A stretch of 64,000 nucleotides of DNA from Candidatus Peregrinibacteria bacterium (GTDB lineage Bacteria > Patescibacteriota > Gracilibacteria > UBA1369 > JACRIC01), in NCBI GenBank assembly GCA_016188705.1, contig JACPHH010000022.1, positions 1 to 64,000 on the forward strand, read 5' to 3'. This document shows positions 9,252 through 17,391 of this stretch, piece by piece (within the stretch, counting starts at the first letter, position 1; every line of letters starts with the position of its first letter). The position numbers and the translations under genes are program-made. The notes below the pieces were generated by a model. The model was not told the DNA's origin and searched no databases. It saw only the letters and a program-made list of their open reading frames with translations.

Positions 9252-11549
9252 ATGGAAAATAACAATCCACAGCCAGCAAATAAAAGTGGAACCTCAGCTT
9301 CTGGAGGAACGCAACCCGCCACGGAAATATCTGCGATAAATGGAACGACTCCTGCCACTCAAACATTTACAACAAACGGAGCGGCTCCAGCCACTCAAAC
9401 ATCTACGACAAAAGAAACGACTCCTGCCACGGAAACATCTGCAACAAAAGAAACAGCTCCTGCCACGCAAACATCTGCGACGACCGGAACAGTTTCTCCT
9501 GCTTCTGCGAAAACAGTCAAAAAATCCGTCAATAAAACGCGCACATTCATCGGATGCCTTGCCGGAATTTTCGGGATTTTCATTTTTACATTGCTCAGTA
9601 TCACGCTTATTTTTGTAACGGGTGGTGAAAACAACGCGTTTCTTCAGCTCGTCGGCATCGATATGGTGAGTCTTTACCAATTTCTCATCGACGCGATCAA
9701 TATGACCTTCGGGATGCTCGTTTTCATTACATTCCTCGTTTCCATGATCGGGATTTTCCGTGTTGGCATGATGAAAAAAGACGACAAAATCGGACGCGGA
9801 AAAGGCTTAAAAATGTTTTTTTTCGGACTTATAGCATTCATCATATTTCTCACGATTTGGGTTACCAGTTATATCTATCTTCGTTCCAAGGTGCCGCTTG
9901 CGGCTCGTACTCGAGTTTCGCCCATTGAGACCATGCCGGAAAATACCATTGGACTCACGGCTCCGCTTGCTATCACCTTTGACGCGTCGGGCATTCCGCT
10001 CAGTCAGGCGAAAATACTGCAGTACGAATGGAACTTTGGTGATGGCCAGTCCGCTACGGGAAATCCCACGACGCACATTTATAAAAGTAAAGGGAAAGGA
10101 GGTCTGTATACGGTGATTTTGACTGTAACCTATAATGATTTTAGAACTCAGCAAAACGCTAAAATGCAGTTTGAAAAGGATATTAGTTTCGCGAATGAAA
10201 AAGTGGATGCCGCGTTTACCGTTTCGATCGAGAAAGGACCTGCGCCTTTGATTGTTGATTTTGATGCTTCAGGGAGCATTGATCCTGACGGTGAAATTGT
10301 GGCTTATGATTGGGATTTGGATGAAGACGGCATGTACGATGATTCTACGACGGTAAAAGTTTCAAAAACATTTGAACAAGTCGGAAGCTATAAAATCGCG
10401 CTTCGCGTAACGGATAATAACGGCGAATATGATACTTTTGAAAAAACCATTGAAGTTGAGGCTCCAACGGTGCTTACGGCCGTCATAAAAAATTCAAACA
10501 GCGAAAAAAATTTTTACATCGGTGAAACCTATACATTTGACGGAAGCGAATCTTCGAGCCCCAATGGAATCATTCAAAAATATACATGGAATTTTGGTGA
10601 TGGAACGAATGAGGTAAGCGCCAAAAACGCTTCGCATACTTTTAGTAAATCCGGCACATACAGCGTGACGCTCAAAATAATTGATGAAAAAGGAGCGACT
10701 GGGGAAGCAAGTACTGAAATTACGGTGATAAAGCCTGAAGCGGCTCCGAAAGCTGAAGTTCGTACCGTGCCTGAGTATGATACAGAAAAGGATGGGAGCA
10801 TAAAAATTCAGGGTATAGTACCGCTACGCATCCAGTTTGATGCTTCAAAAAGTATCGATTTGGATAATAATATTGTTGATTATCAATGGGATTTTAATGG
10901 AGATGGAAAAGCCGATGCTTTTGGTCCTCAGGTGGATCATAACTTTGAAACTGCCGGAAAATATCAAATTTCTTTGGTGGTTGTTGACGGCGATGGGCAA
11001 AAAGGAACGTGGAATGCTCTCACGGTAGCGGAAAGTCGTGGTATTTACGCTGAAGTGAAATCAAGTCCTAACTCTGGAATTGCGCCAGTGACTATTGATT
11101 TTGATGCGAGCGGATCGAGTTATGCCGAGAGTGAAATTGTTTCTTATGAATGGGATTTTGGAGATGGAACTCCAAAAAGGATTGGAAATGCGCAAATAAG
11201 CTATCGTTATGAAAAAATCGGCGAATTTACGGCAAAAGTAACCGTGATAGCCTCTGACGGAAAAAAGGCTGAAGCAACGACGAATATTTACATTCGTCCC
11301 GTCGCGCTCAAGGCCTGTTTTGAGGCTAATGTCAAAGAGGGCAAGGCGCCATTGATCGTGACATTTGATCCGCGATGTTCCGAGGGAAGCATTGTGAAAT
11401 ACACATGGCGGGTTGATGAAAAAACCATGAAAGAAAGAGATATTACCTATACTTTTGAAAAGGCGGGAACCTACGAAGTGATTCTTGAAGTCATTGATAA
11501 TGAAAATGTAACTTCCAAATATTTCGATACCGTTACAGTGAAGGAGTAA
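9252..11549 (+). CDS. Two-TM membrane protein with low-complexity N-terminus and PKD domains
   Basis: 765 aa. Two hydrophobic segments, then repeated YEWDFGDG...YTVxLTVTD PKD motifs. Confidence 0.8.
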   Translation: MENNNPQPANKSGTSASGGTQPATEISAINGTTPATQTFTTNGAAPATQTSTTKETTPATETSATKETAPATQTSATTGTVSPASAKTVKKSVNKTRTFIGCLAGIFGIFIFTLLSITLIFVTGGENNAFLQLVGIDMVSLYQFLIDAINMTFGMLVFITFLVSMIGIFRVGMMKKDDKIGRGKGLKMFFFGLIAFIIFLTIWVTSYIYLRSKVPLAARTRVSPIETMPENTIGLTAPLAITFDASGIPLSQAKILQYEWNFGDGQSATGNPTTHIYKSKGKGGLYTVILTVTYNDFRTQQNAKMQFEKDISFANEKVDAAFTVSIEKGPAPLIVDFDASGSIDPDGEIVAYDWDLDEDGMYDDSTTVKVSKTFEQVGSYKIALRVTDNNGEYDTFEKTIEVEAPTVLTAVIKNSNSEKNFYIGETYTFDGSESSSPNGIIQKYTWNFGDGTNEVSAKNASHTFSKSGTYSVTLKIIDEKGATGEASTEITVIKPEAAPKAEVRTVPEYDTEKDGSIKIQGIVPLRIQFDASKSIDLDNNIVDYQWDFNGDGKADAFGPQVDHNFETAGKYQISLVVVDGDGQKGTWNALTVAESRGIYAEVKSSPNSGIAPVTIDFDASGSSYAESEIVSYEWDFGDGTPKRIGNAQISYRYEKIGEFTAKVTVIASDGKKAEATTNIYIRPVALKACFEANVKEGKAPLIVTFDPRCSEGSIVKYTWRVDEKTMKERDITYTFEKAGTYEVILEVIDNENVTSKYFDTVTVKE
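9316..9500 (+). repeat. 36-bp in-frame tandem repeat (about 5 units of 12 aa)
   Basis: ATEISAINGTTP / ATQTFTTNGAAP / ATQTSTTKETTP / ATETSATKETAP / ATQTSATTGTVSP. Confidence 0.8.
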
Positions 11550-11591
11550 ACGGATACGTTCTGAACCAATTTCATTTCAAAACATTCAATA

Positions 11592-11758
11592 AGGGAAACC
11601 CTGATAAATATGATTTCGTTACGAAAATTGCAAAATTTGAGCGAAAACGCTGAGCGACCGACGAAGGCGTATCAGAAGAAGATACGGCGAGGAGGTCTGA
11701 AGCGTTTGCAGCCGAATTTTGCAATTTGCAGTAGTAAGCATATTTATCAGGGTTTCCT
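11592..11758. repeat. Family A palindromic element, copy A2 (167 bp)
   Basis: Ends AGGGAAACCCTGATAAATATG / CATATTTATCAGGGTTTCCT. Same core as A1. One extra G in the left arm. Confidence 0.9.
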
Positions 11759-11789
11759 AAAATAATAACGATAAATAACCATTGAAAAC

Positions 11790-11891
11790 ATGAAAAAAAC
11801 ACGCATCAATAAAGTTATTGTTGGAATAGTCATTGGCATTTTGATACTTTCCGTATTCGCGCCACTCATTTTTTTAATTCCGCAGGCATAA
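11790..11891 (+). CDS. Putative 33-aa single-TM microprotein
   Basis: MKKTRINKVIVGIVIGILILSVFAPLIFLIPQA: basic N-terminus plus one hydrophobic helix. Confidence 0.4.
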   Translation: MKKTRINKVIVGIVIGILILSVFAPLIFLIPQA

Positions 11892-11906
11892 TTATTTTTC
11901 TTTATA

Positions 11907-11922
11907 ATTTGGGCAATTTTGC
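11907..11922. repeat. Left inverted repeat flanking the inositol-phosphatase gene
   Basis: ATTTGGGCAATTTTGC, exact reverse complement of 12847-12862; weaker similarity continues inward. Confidence 0.7.
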
Positions 11923-11932
11923 TCATAAAATA

Positions 11933-12796
11933 CTATGCTGCCAATCTAGTTATGGCTGTGGCTATTTCTCTATTCCCCGCAGCGACAATCAATTCAGGCT
12001 TAAACGGATCAATCCTCTCATTTTGTAAATTAATTACCACGCCACCAGTTTCTTCTAAAAGTAGTTGGGCAGGAATAATATCCCAAGGTGCTTGTTTAAC
12101 TTTTGTGGGGTTATTGTCATGCACAACAGCTGCGATTCTTTGTCGCTGTTCTATTATTTTAGTAACAATTCCTGAATGTGGCACTAACCTTGTTACTAAA
12201 CTAGCGCCTTCAGGAGAACGTAACCTTCTATCAAGCTGCGCAAAAGCAGGAGTTTGCAATCGCTCATCTCCATAATGATTCATATCAATCCAAGCTTTGC
12301 TCAAATCTCGAGTTACTCCGTCAGTAGTTAATCGCTCACCATTTTTAAATGCTCCTCTGCTTTTTTGGGCATAAAACCATTCACCGGTCATTGGAAATAG
12401 AATCACACTCAACTGCGTCTCGAGGCGATCCCTCAAAGCAACCATCACAGAAGTAATATTTTCTCCTGCCTGAAATAAAAAACCAGCCGTCGCGTCTAAT
12501 GGGTCAACAACCCAAAGTCGTTGGCCTTTATCTTTAGTATCTGATGACAATTCCTCCGAGAGAATATCATCATTCGGCCGCGCTTCTTTCAAAACACCTT
12601 GGATGGCAGAGTCGCAATCAGTATCTACTCGGCTAACTAAATCACCAACACCTTTTTCTTCAACATCATGAAGTTTTCCATATCCTTCTCTAACAATTAA
12701 GCCTGCTTTTTGCGCAGCTTGTAAGGCCACAGTCATATCTTCGCCAAGGCTAAATCCGTGATTAGGTATTGTTAAATTTTCGTTCATATTACTCAT
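11933..12796 (-). CDS. Inositol monophosphatase family protein
   Basis: WVVDPLDATAGFLF (DPLDxT motif) and downstream WDIIPAQLLLEETGGVV. Confidence 0.85.
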   Translation of the reverse strand: MSNMNENLTIPNHGFSLGEDMTVALQAAQKAGLIVREGYGKLHDVEEKGVGDLVSRVDTDCDSAIQGVLKEARPNDDILSEELSSDTKDKGQRLWVVDPLDATAGFLFQAGENITSVMVALRDRLETQLSVILFPMTGEWFYAQKSRGAFKNGERLTTDGVTRDLSKAWIDMNHYGDERLQTPAFAQLDRRLRSPEGASLVTRLVPHSGIVTKIIEQRQRIAAVVHDNNPTKVKQAPWDIIPAQLLLEETGGVVINLQNERIDPFKPELIVAAGNREIATAITRLAA

Positions 12797-12846
12797 TTAT
12801 AGGTCTTTCATCATAAACCACCGGCCTATATGCAGCAAGTATTTTC

Positions 12847-12862
12847 GCAAAATTGCCCAAAT
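12847..12862. repeat. Right inverted repeat flanking the inositol-phosphatase gene
   Basis: GCAAAATTGCCCAAAT, exact complement of 11907-11922. Confidence 0.7.
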
Positions 12863-12901
12863 AAAACTCGTTTCGTTCCTTCACTACACCCTTATTTGAC
12901 A

Positions 12902-12932
12902 GCGGTATGCCCATCGGGCAATATTATACCGC
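12902..12932. other. Intergenic hairpin
   Basis: GCGGTAT-GCCC-ATC-GGGC-AATATT-ATACCGC. Confidence 0.5.
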
Positions 12933-13059
12933 AGTCTAACATCGCAAAGTGTGGGACGTTGTACGCCATAATTTTCAGGGGCTTTATAATTTTGTAAGGG
13001 CTCTGGCTCTTTACTTTCTAAGCGAAATCTTTAATAATCAGCGCTCATAATTTTAGTGT

Positions 13060-13233
13060 ATGTCAGAACGTCTTGAACCAACGGAACGGCCGGAAATGAA
13101 AAACGCATTCGGCCTGCCAATCTATGAAATCAGTGACGTAGTCGTGGACCGCGAAATTGAGGCAGTTATACAAACAGCGGCTAAACGGCTTCGCTCCTTG
13201 CAGTCGCTCCGCCCATATTTGGCGCTGGTGTAG
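13060..13233 (+). pseudogene. Short 57-aa ORF, possibly a gene fragment cut by the adjacent IS remnant
   Basis: MSERLEPTERPEMKNAFGLPIYEISDVVVDREIEAVIQTAAKRLRSLQSLRPYLALV; ends where IS4-type similarity starts on the other strand. Confidence 0.3.
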
Positions 13234-13399
13234 CACTGCTCAGTCCTGTGAGCTGACCGAACATAAGAGCAAGAAATTGATCGCGACAATTTATTTTTCT
13301 AATCCTGCTATTTCCATTGAACTTTTCTATACATGCATCAAATTCCCGCCTTGGCACAAAATCCACAATTTGAGAAAAAATATAACGCCCTTCAAACAT
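13181..13399 (-). pseudogene. IS4-family transposase N-terminal fragment (DUF4372-like)
   Basis: FSQIVDFVPRREFDACIEKFNGNSRIRKINCRDQFLALMFGQLTGLSS resembles the DUF4372 N-terminal region of IS4-type transposases; similarity ends at LSS. Confidence 0.7.
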
Positions 13400-13691
13400 G
13401 ATATTGAGGATTAAATATTAGTAAAAAAATCCTAATATCAATTCAAGTCGTGTACACGCTAAAACACCTGTTTTTTCTTTATTTTAAGACAAAGAGATGT
13501 TATAAAATATATGCTTAACGCAACACGAGTGTCATGGACGTTAGCTGAAATATTCCTTTTCTTTTCTAGACTAGCGCCCAATTGCTTTAAAAAATTTTTA
13601 AATTTCTTTTTCTTTAATTTATAAAGGGGATAAGTATGTTTTCTCCGCTCCGCTCAGAAAACGATTTATTTACAATTCGATTGAACATTTT

Positions 13692-15056
13692 ATGATAACA
13701 GTCATTATACCAATTTTAAACGAGGAAAAAACGATTGCAAATGTCGTGCGTTCAATTGAAAAATTTAAACTGGTAGACGATATCATTATCGTTGACGACA
13801 AATCCCTTGATAGGAGCGTTGAATTGGTTAAAGAGCTGAATGTCCGCATTATCACCAGCACAAAACTTGGCAAAGGTGCTTCCATGAGGGATGGAATACT
13901 GGTAGCTAAAAACGATATTATTATCTTCCTTGATGGTGATATTAAAAAATATGCGAGCGGTTTTATTAGTAAAATGGCTGAACCTTTAATAAAAGGCACT
14001 CACGATTTTGTTAAAGCCAACTTTGACCGAGAGGCTGGCAGAGTCACTGAATTAGTGGCCAAACCTTTGTTAAGTTTACTGTTTCCTGAACTAAACAAAT
14101 ATTCACAGCCTTTAAGCGGAATAATTGCTGGCAGAAAAAAATACTTTGAACAAATAACTTTTGAGGATGACTACGGTGTAGACATTGGCATTTTAATAGA
14201 TATGCATCAACTGGGAGTTCGAATGAAAGAAGTTAAAATTGGAAAAATTGAACACAAAATGAAACTGTGGCAAGAACTTAGTGGTATGTCAAAGGCTGTC
14301 TCAAAAGCAATACTAAAACGGGCCACTGGATTAGCTCTCAATCAACTTGAGACCATCAACATTATTCGTGACCAGATGGAATTTGCCATTAAAGAATCAC
14401 TATTAAAGATGAAGAAGATGATAATTTTTGACATGGACAATACGATTTTACTTGGTAGGTTTATCTATGATTTCGCCAACGCCCATGGTTTTACAAAAGA
14501 ACTATCAGAAATTGTCTCCGAAAACGAAGACCCACTGATTAGGACTAAATTGATAGCCAAACTCATGCAGGGCAAGGATATTGGTCAAATAATTGAATTT
14601 ATAGATCAAATGCCAATAGTTGCCGACACTATTGAAACAATAAGCGCTCTAAAAGAGAGAGGTTATGTTGTGGGAATTATTAGCGACAGCTATGATGTGG
14701 TTGCTAACCATATCAAAAACAAAGTGGGGGCGGATTTTTCCCTAGCCAACGAATTGGAATTTTCCGAAAGTAGAGCGACTGGCGAAGTTAAGATACCATC
14801 ATTTTTCATTAAAAATGCCAACAGTGAATGTAAATGTGCCTACTGCAAGAGTAATGCCTTGCTAACGGTTGCGGAAAAATACTCAATACCAATTTCCAAT
14901 ATTATTTCAGTTGGTGATGGCGAGGCCGACGTTTGTATGTTAAAATTCTCGGGTTTAGGAATCGCCTTCTGTTCAGACAATATAGCATTAAAAAAGATCT
15001 CGCATGTTGAAATTAACGAGAAAAAATTCAAGGCAATTCTTGATATCACTTTTTAA
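13692..15056 (+). CDS. Fusion of family-2-like glycosyltransferase with SerB-like HAD phosphatase
   Basis: N-terminal MITVIIPILNEEKTIANVV...VDDKSLD...FLDGDI. C-terminal IIFDMDNTILLG...GIISDSYD...SVGDGEADVCML. Confidence 0.8.
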   Translation: MITVIIPILNEEKTIANVVRSIEKFKLVDDIIIVDDKSLDRSVELVKELNVRIITSTKLGKGASMRDGILVAKNDIIIFLDGDIKKYASGFISKMAEPLIKGTHDFVKANFDREAGRVTELVAKPLLSLLFPELNKYSQPLSGIIAGRKKYFEQITFEDDYGVDIGILIDMHQLGVRMKEVKIGKIEHKMKLWQELSGMSKAVSKAILKRATGLALNQLETINIIRDQMEFAIKESLLKMKKMIIFDMDNTILLGRFIYDFANAHGFTKELSEIVSENEDPLIRTKLIAKLMQGKDIGQIIEFIDQMPIVADTIETISALKERGYVVGIISDSYDVVANHIKNKVGADFSLANELEFSESRATGEVKIPSFFIKNANSECKCAYCKSNALLTVAEKYSIPISNIISVGDGEADVCMLKFSGLGIAFCSDNIALKKISHVEINEKKFKAILDITF

Positions 15057-15068
15057 CATAAATGACAT

Positions 15069-15527
15069 ATGAATCAAAAATTTTTTCTAGCCATAACAAA
15101 CATACTGACACTTTGCTTTATAATTGGTGCGGTTAGTGTATTTCTAGCTAATGACGGTTACTGGATTGGCTTTGTCTTAATTCTATTAGGTATTCTCTGT
15201 TTACTTTCTCTTTTGCCATTTAAAATAAGCTTAAAATCCGTTCAGCCCGATATATTTTTTGGGGTTATAGATAATGGGATATTGGCAATAATGGCTATTT
15301 TTGGTGGTCATTTTGCTGGGGTGACAGGAGCTATTTTAGGTGGAGTTGTAGGCAATGCCATCACAGACGGCATTGCTGGAATATTTGAAGGATATTCTGC
15401 TGAAAAACTAAGATTACAATTGGTTTCAGAAGAAAGAACTATGCTCAAATCGGCTGTCGGGAAAATGGCCGGTTGTCTTTTTGGGGCTGGTGTTATTTTA
15501 GTTATTGCCAATCTCGTAAATTTTTAA
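15069..15527 (+). CDS. Small multi-pass membrane protein
   Basis: 152 aa with several hydrophobic helices; 12 bp downstream of the fusion gene. Confidence 0.7.
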   Translation: MNQKFFLAITNILTLCFIIGAVSVFLANDGYWIGFVLILLGILCLLSLLPFKISLKSVQPDIFFGVIDNGILAIMAIFGGHFAGVTGAILGGVVGNAITDGIAGIFEGYSAEKLRLQLVSEERTMLKSAVGKMAGCLFGAGVILVIANLVNF

Positions 15528-15578
15528 AAAACATATTTGAGAAATTACAATTTGGATTAAGATAAAATCAATTAAAAA

Positions 15579-16241
15579 ATGCTAAAAAATTCAAAAACTG
15601 ACAAATTAAAGAAAGTAGAAAAGGTGTATTCTTTTTGGGGAAGATTTCCTTCTCTTTATGGTGCGCAAGATGCAATCACATTTTTAGGAAGAGCCAAGAC
15701 TATAAGAAGCCGGGCGGTTAAAAAAATAGGGCTTAAGAAAGGTGACAAAGCCTTAGAAGTTGCTTGTGGTTCTGGCAGAAATTTCACATATTTGGTTAAA
15801 GACATAGGCAAAAATGGTTTTATTCTCGGATTTGACTACAGCCAAGAGATGCTTGATGCCGCAAAACAATTATGTGAACGAAACAGCTGGAATAATATAA
15901 AATTGGTTCAGGGCGATGCGGCACAACTTAAAATAACTGAAAATAATTTTGATGGAGTTGTGAGTGTTCTTGGCATTAGTGCTATCCCGGATTGGGAAAA
16001 GGCACTTAATAGATGTTATGATGTCCTGCATCATGCTGGAAGGTTGGTTGTTTGTGATGCCCGCCTTTTCACCGGGGTTTTAAAAATTCTTAATCCATTG
16101 ATTAGATTAATTTATTCAAAATTTGCCGCATGGGATCCTTCAAAAAATATTCCAGAAAAAATGAAAGAAATTTTTGGGAATGTTGAAGTGGAAAATCTCA
16201 ACTTAGACACATTTTTTATTGCTATATCTGTAAAAAAATAA
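15579..16241 (+). CDS. Class I SAM-dependent methyltransferase
   Basis: ALEVACGSGRNFTYLVKDIGKNGFILGFDYSQEMLDAA. Confidence 0.85.
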   Translation: MLKNSKTDKLKKVEKVYSFWGRFPSLYGAQDAITFLGRAKTIRSRAVKKIGLKKGDKALEVACGSGRNFTYLVKDIGKNGFILGFDYSQEMLDAAKQLCERNSWNNIKLVQGDAAQLKITENNFDGVVSVLGISAIPDWEKALNRCYDVLHHAGRLVVCDARLFTGVLKILNPLIRLIYSKFAAWDPSKNIPEKMKEIFGNVEVENLNLDTFFIAISVKK

Positions 16242-16245
16242 ACCT

Positions 16246-16398
16246 ATGACAAGTTACCCTAAAAAAATTTACACCTGCCCCATGCATCCGGAGATACGGA
16301 AAGATATGCCTGGCATATGTCCTGAATGCGGTATGAATCTCATTCCCGAAAAAAAAGAAATAAGAATGGATCATTCTGCGCACAACCCGCAAAACTGA
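16246..16398 (+). CDS. Stand-alone 50-aa heavy-metal-binding-domain protein
   Basis: YTCPMHPEIRKDMPGICPECGMNLIP matches the CPMHP/CPxCGM motif of domains attached to Cu/heavy-metal exporters. Confidence 0.75.
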   Translation: MTSYPKKIYTCPMHPEIRKDMPGICPECGMNLIPEKKEIRMDHSAHNPQN

Positions 16399-16400
16399 GA

Positions 16401-16435
16401 TAAGGGAAATTTCGTGTTGCTAGAAATTTCCCTTA
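16401..16435. terminator. Strong hairpin after the metal-binding microprotein, terminator-like
   Basis: TAAGGGAAATTTC-GTGTTGCTA-GAAATTTCCCTTA, 13-bp perfect stem; no clear T tract. Confidence 0.5.
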
Positions 16436-16673
16436 TTCCCTCATTTCAATATTTCCAGACGAATAAAAAAAAGACCTTCCGCTAGGTGTGATATATAAAC
16501 CACGGGCCGAAAGCCTTTTTCATCATTAAGATAGTAATTACGTTTACAAATTGCAAGTTTTTTTCATGGAAAATCTGGAAAACAACCCTTTGCAGAACGA
16601 AAATTCACCGATGATTCGCCGCCTATGCGGAGACAAAGTATTATATCATCGGCAAACTTCGCCAATGCCCGAA

Positions 16674-17282
16674 TTAAATACCAAGAAATGTATTCAGTTT
16701 TTTTTGAGATATTTCACGAATGTCTTGATGAAGACTTTTTCCATGGGCATCCATCGTGACAATGAGAGGAAAATTTTTAACTTCCAAAACCCAAAAAGCT
16801 TCCGGCTCACCAAATTCCTTCAATTTATACACATTTTTGACTCGTTTTACGGACTGAGCAAGCACTTGCGCCGCTCCTCCAACCGCGGCGCAGTACACAG
16901 CCTTTCCTTGAAGTCCCGCGAGGGTTTTTTGACCCATTCCTGCTTTTCCGATGATGAGAGAGATTCCATATTTTTCAATAAGGGTATCCGTGCAGTATTC
17001 AAGTCGACTACTGGTAGTCGGACCCGCGGCAATGATTTCATAATTTTTCCCATTTTTTCGTACAATCGGTCCGCAATGATAGATGACGCCGTTTTGTAAG
17101 GAAAATGGAAATTTTTGATTATTTTCAACACAATTATCAAGTAGAAAAATATGAGCTCTATCTCGCGCTGTAATAACTTCGCCTGAAAGAGAAACCGTAT
17201 CCCCCGCGTGAAGTTTGAGAACCGTGGAGCGAGTAAGAGGTGTTATAAGTTTATGATGCATGGTAAAAAATTTGTAGCCCAT
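16674..17282 (-). CDS. Fumarate hydratase class I (Fe-S), beta/C-terminal subunit
   Basis: LTRSTVLKLHAGDTVSLSGEVITARDRAH...HCGPIV...AAGPTTSSR. Confidence 0.85.
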   Translation of the reverse strand: MGYKFFTMHHKLITPLTRSTVLKLHAGDTVSLSGEVITARDRAHIFLLDNCVENNQKFPFSLQNGVIYHCGPIVRKNGKNYEIIAAGPTTSSRLEYCTDTLIEKYGISLIIGKAGMGQKTLAGLQGKAVYCAAVGGAAQVLAQSVKRVKNVYKLKEFGEPEAFWVLEVKNFPLIVTMDAHGKSLHQDIREISQKKLNTFLGI

Positions 17283-17391
17283 TTTATAAATTGCAGTAGA
17301 TGGTACGTTTTTCAGAGGTTCCTTAAAACGACTTAGGTTGAGATGTTCAATAATTTAAGCTTTATTTCGGTTATGATGAAAAATAAATTTT

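Noticed and set aside
16551-17099. 182-aa plus-strand ORF
   Set aside because: Lies antisense to the well-supported fumarase beta subunit; no family recognised.
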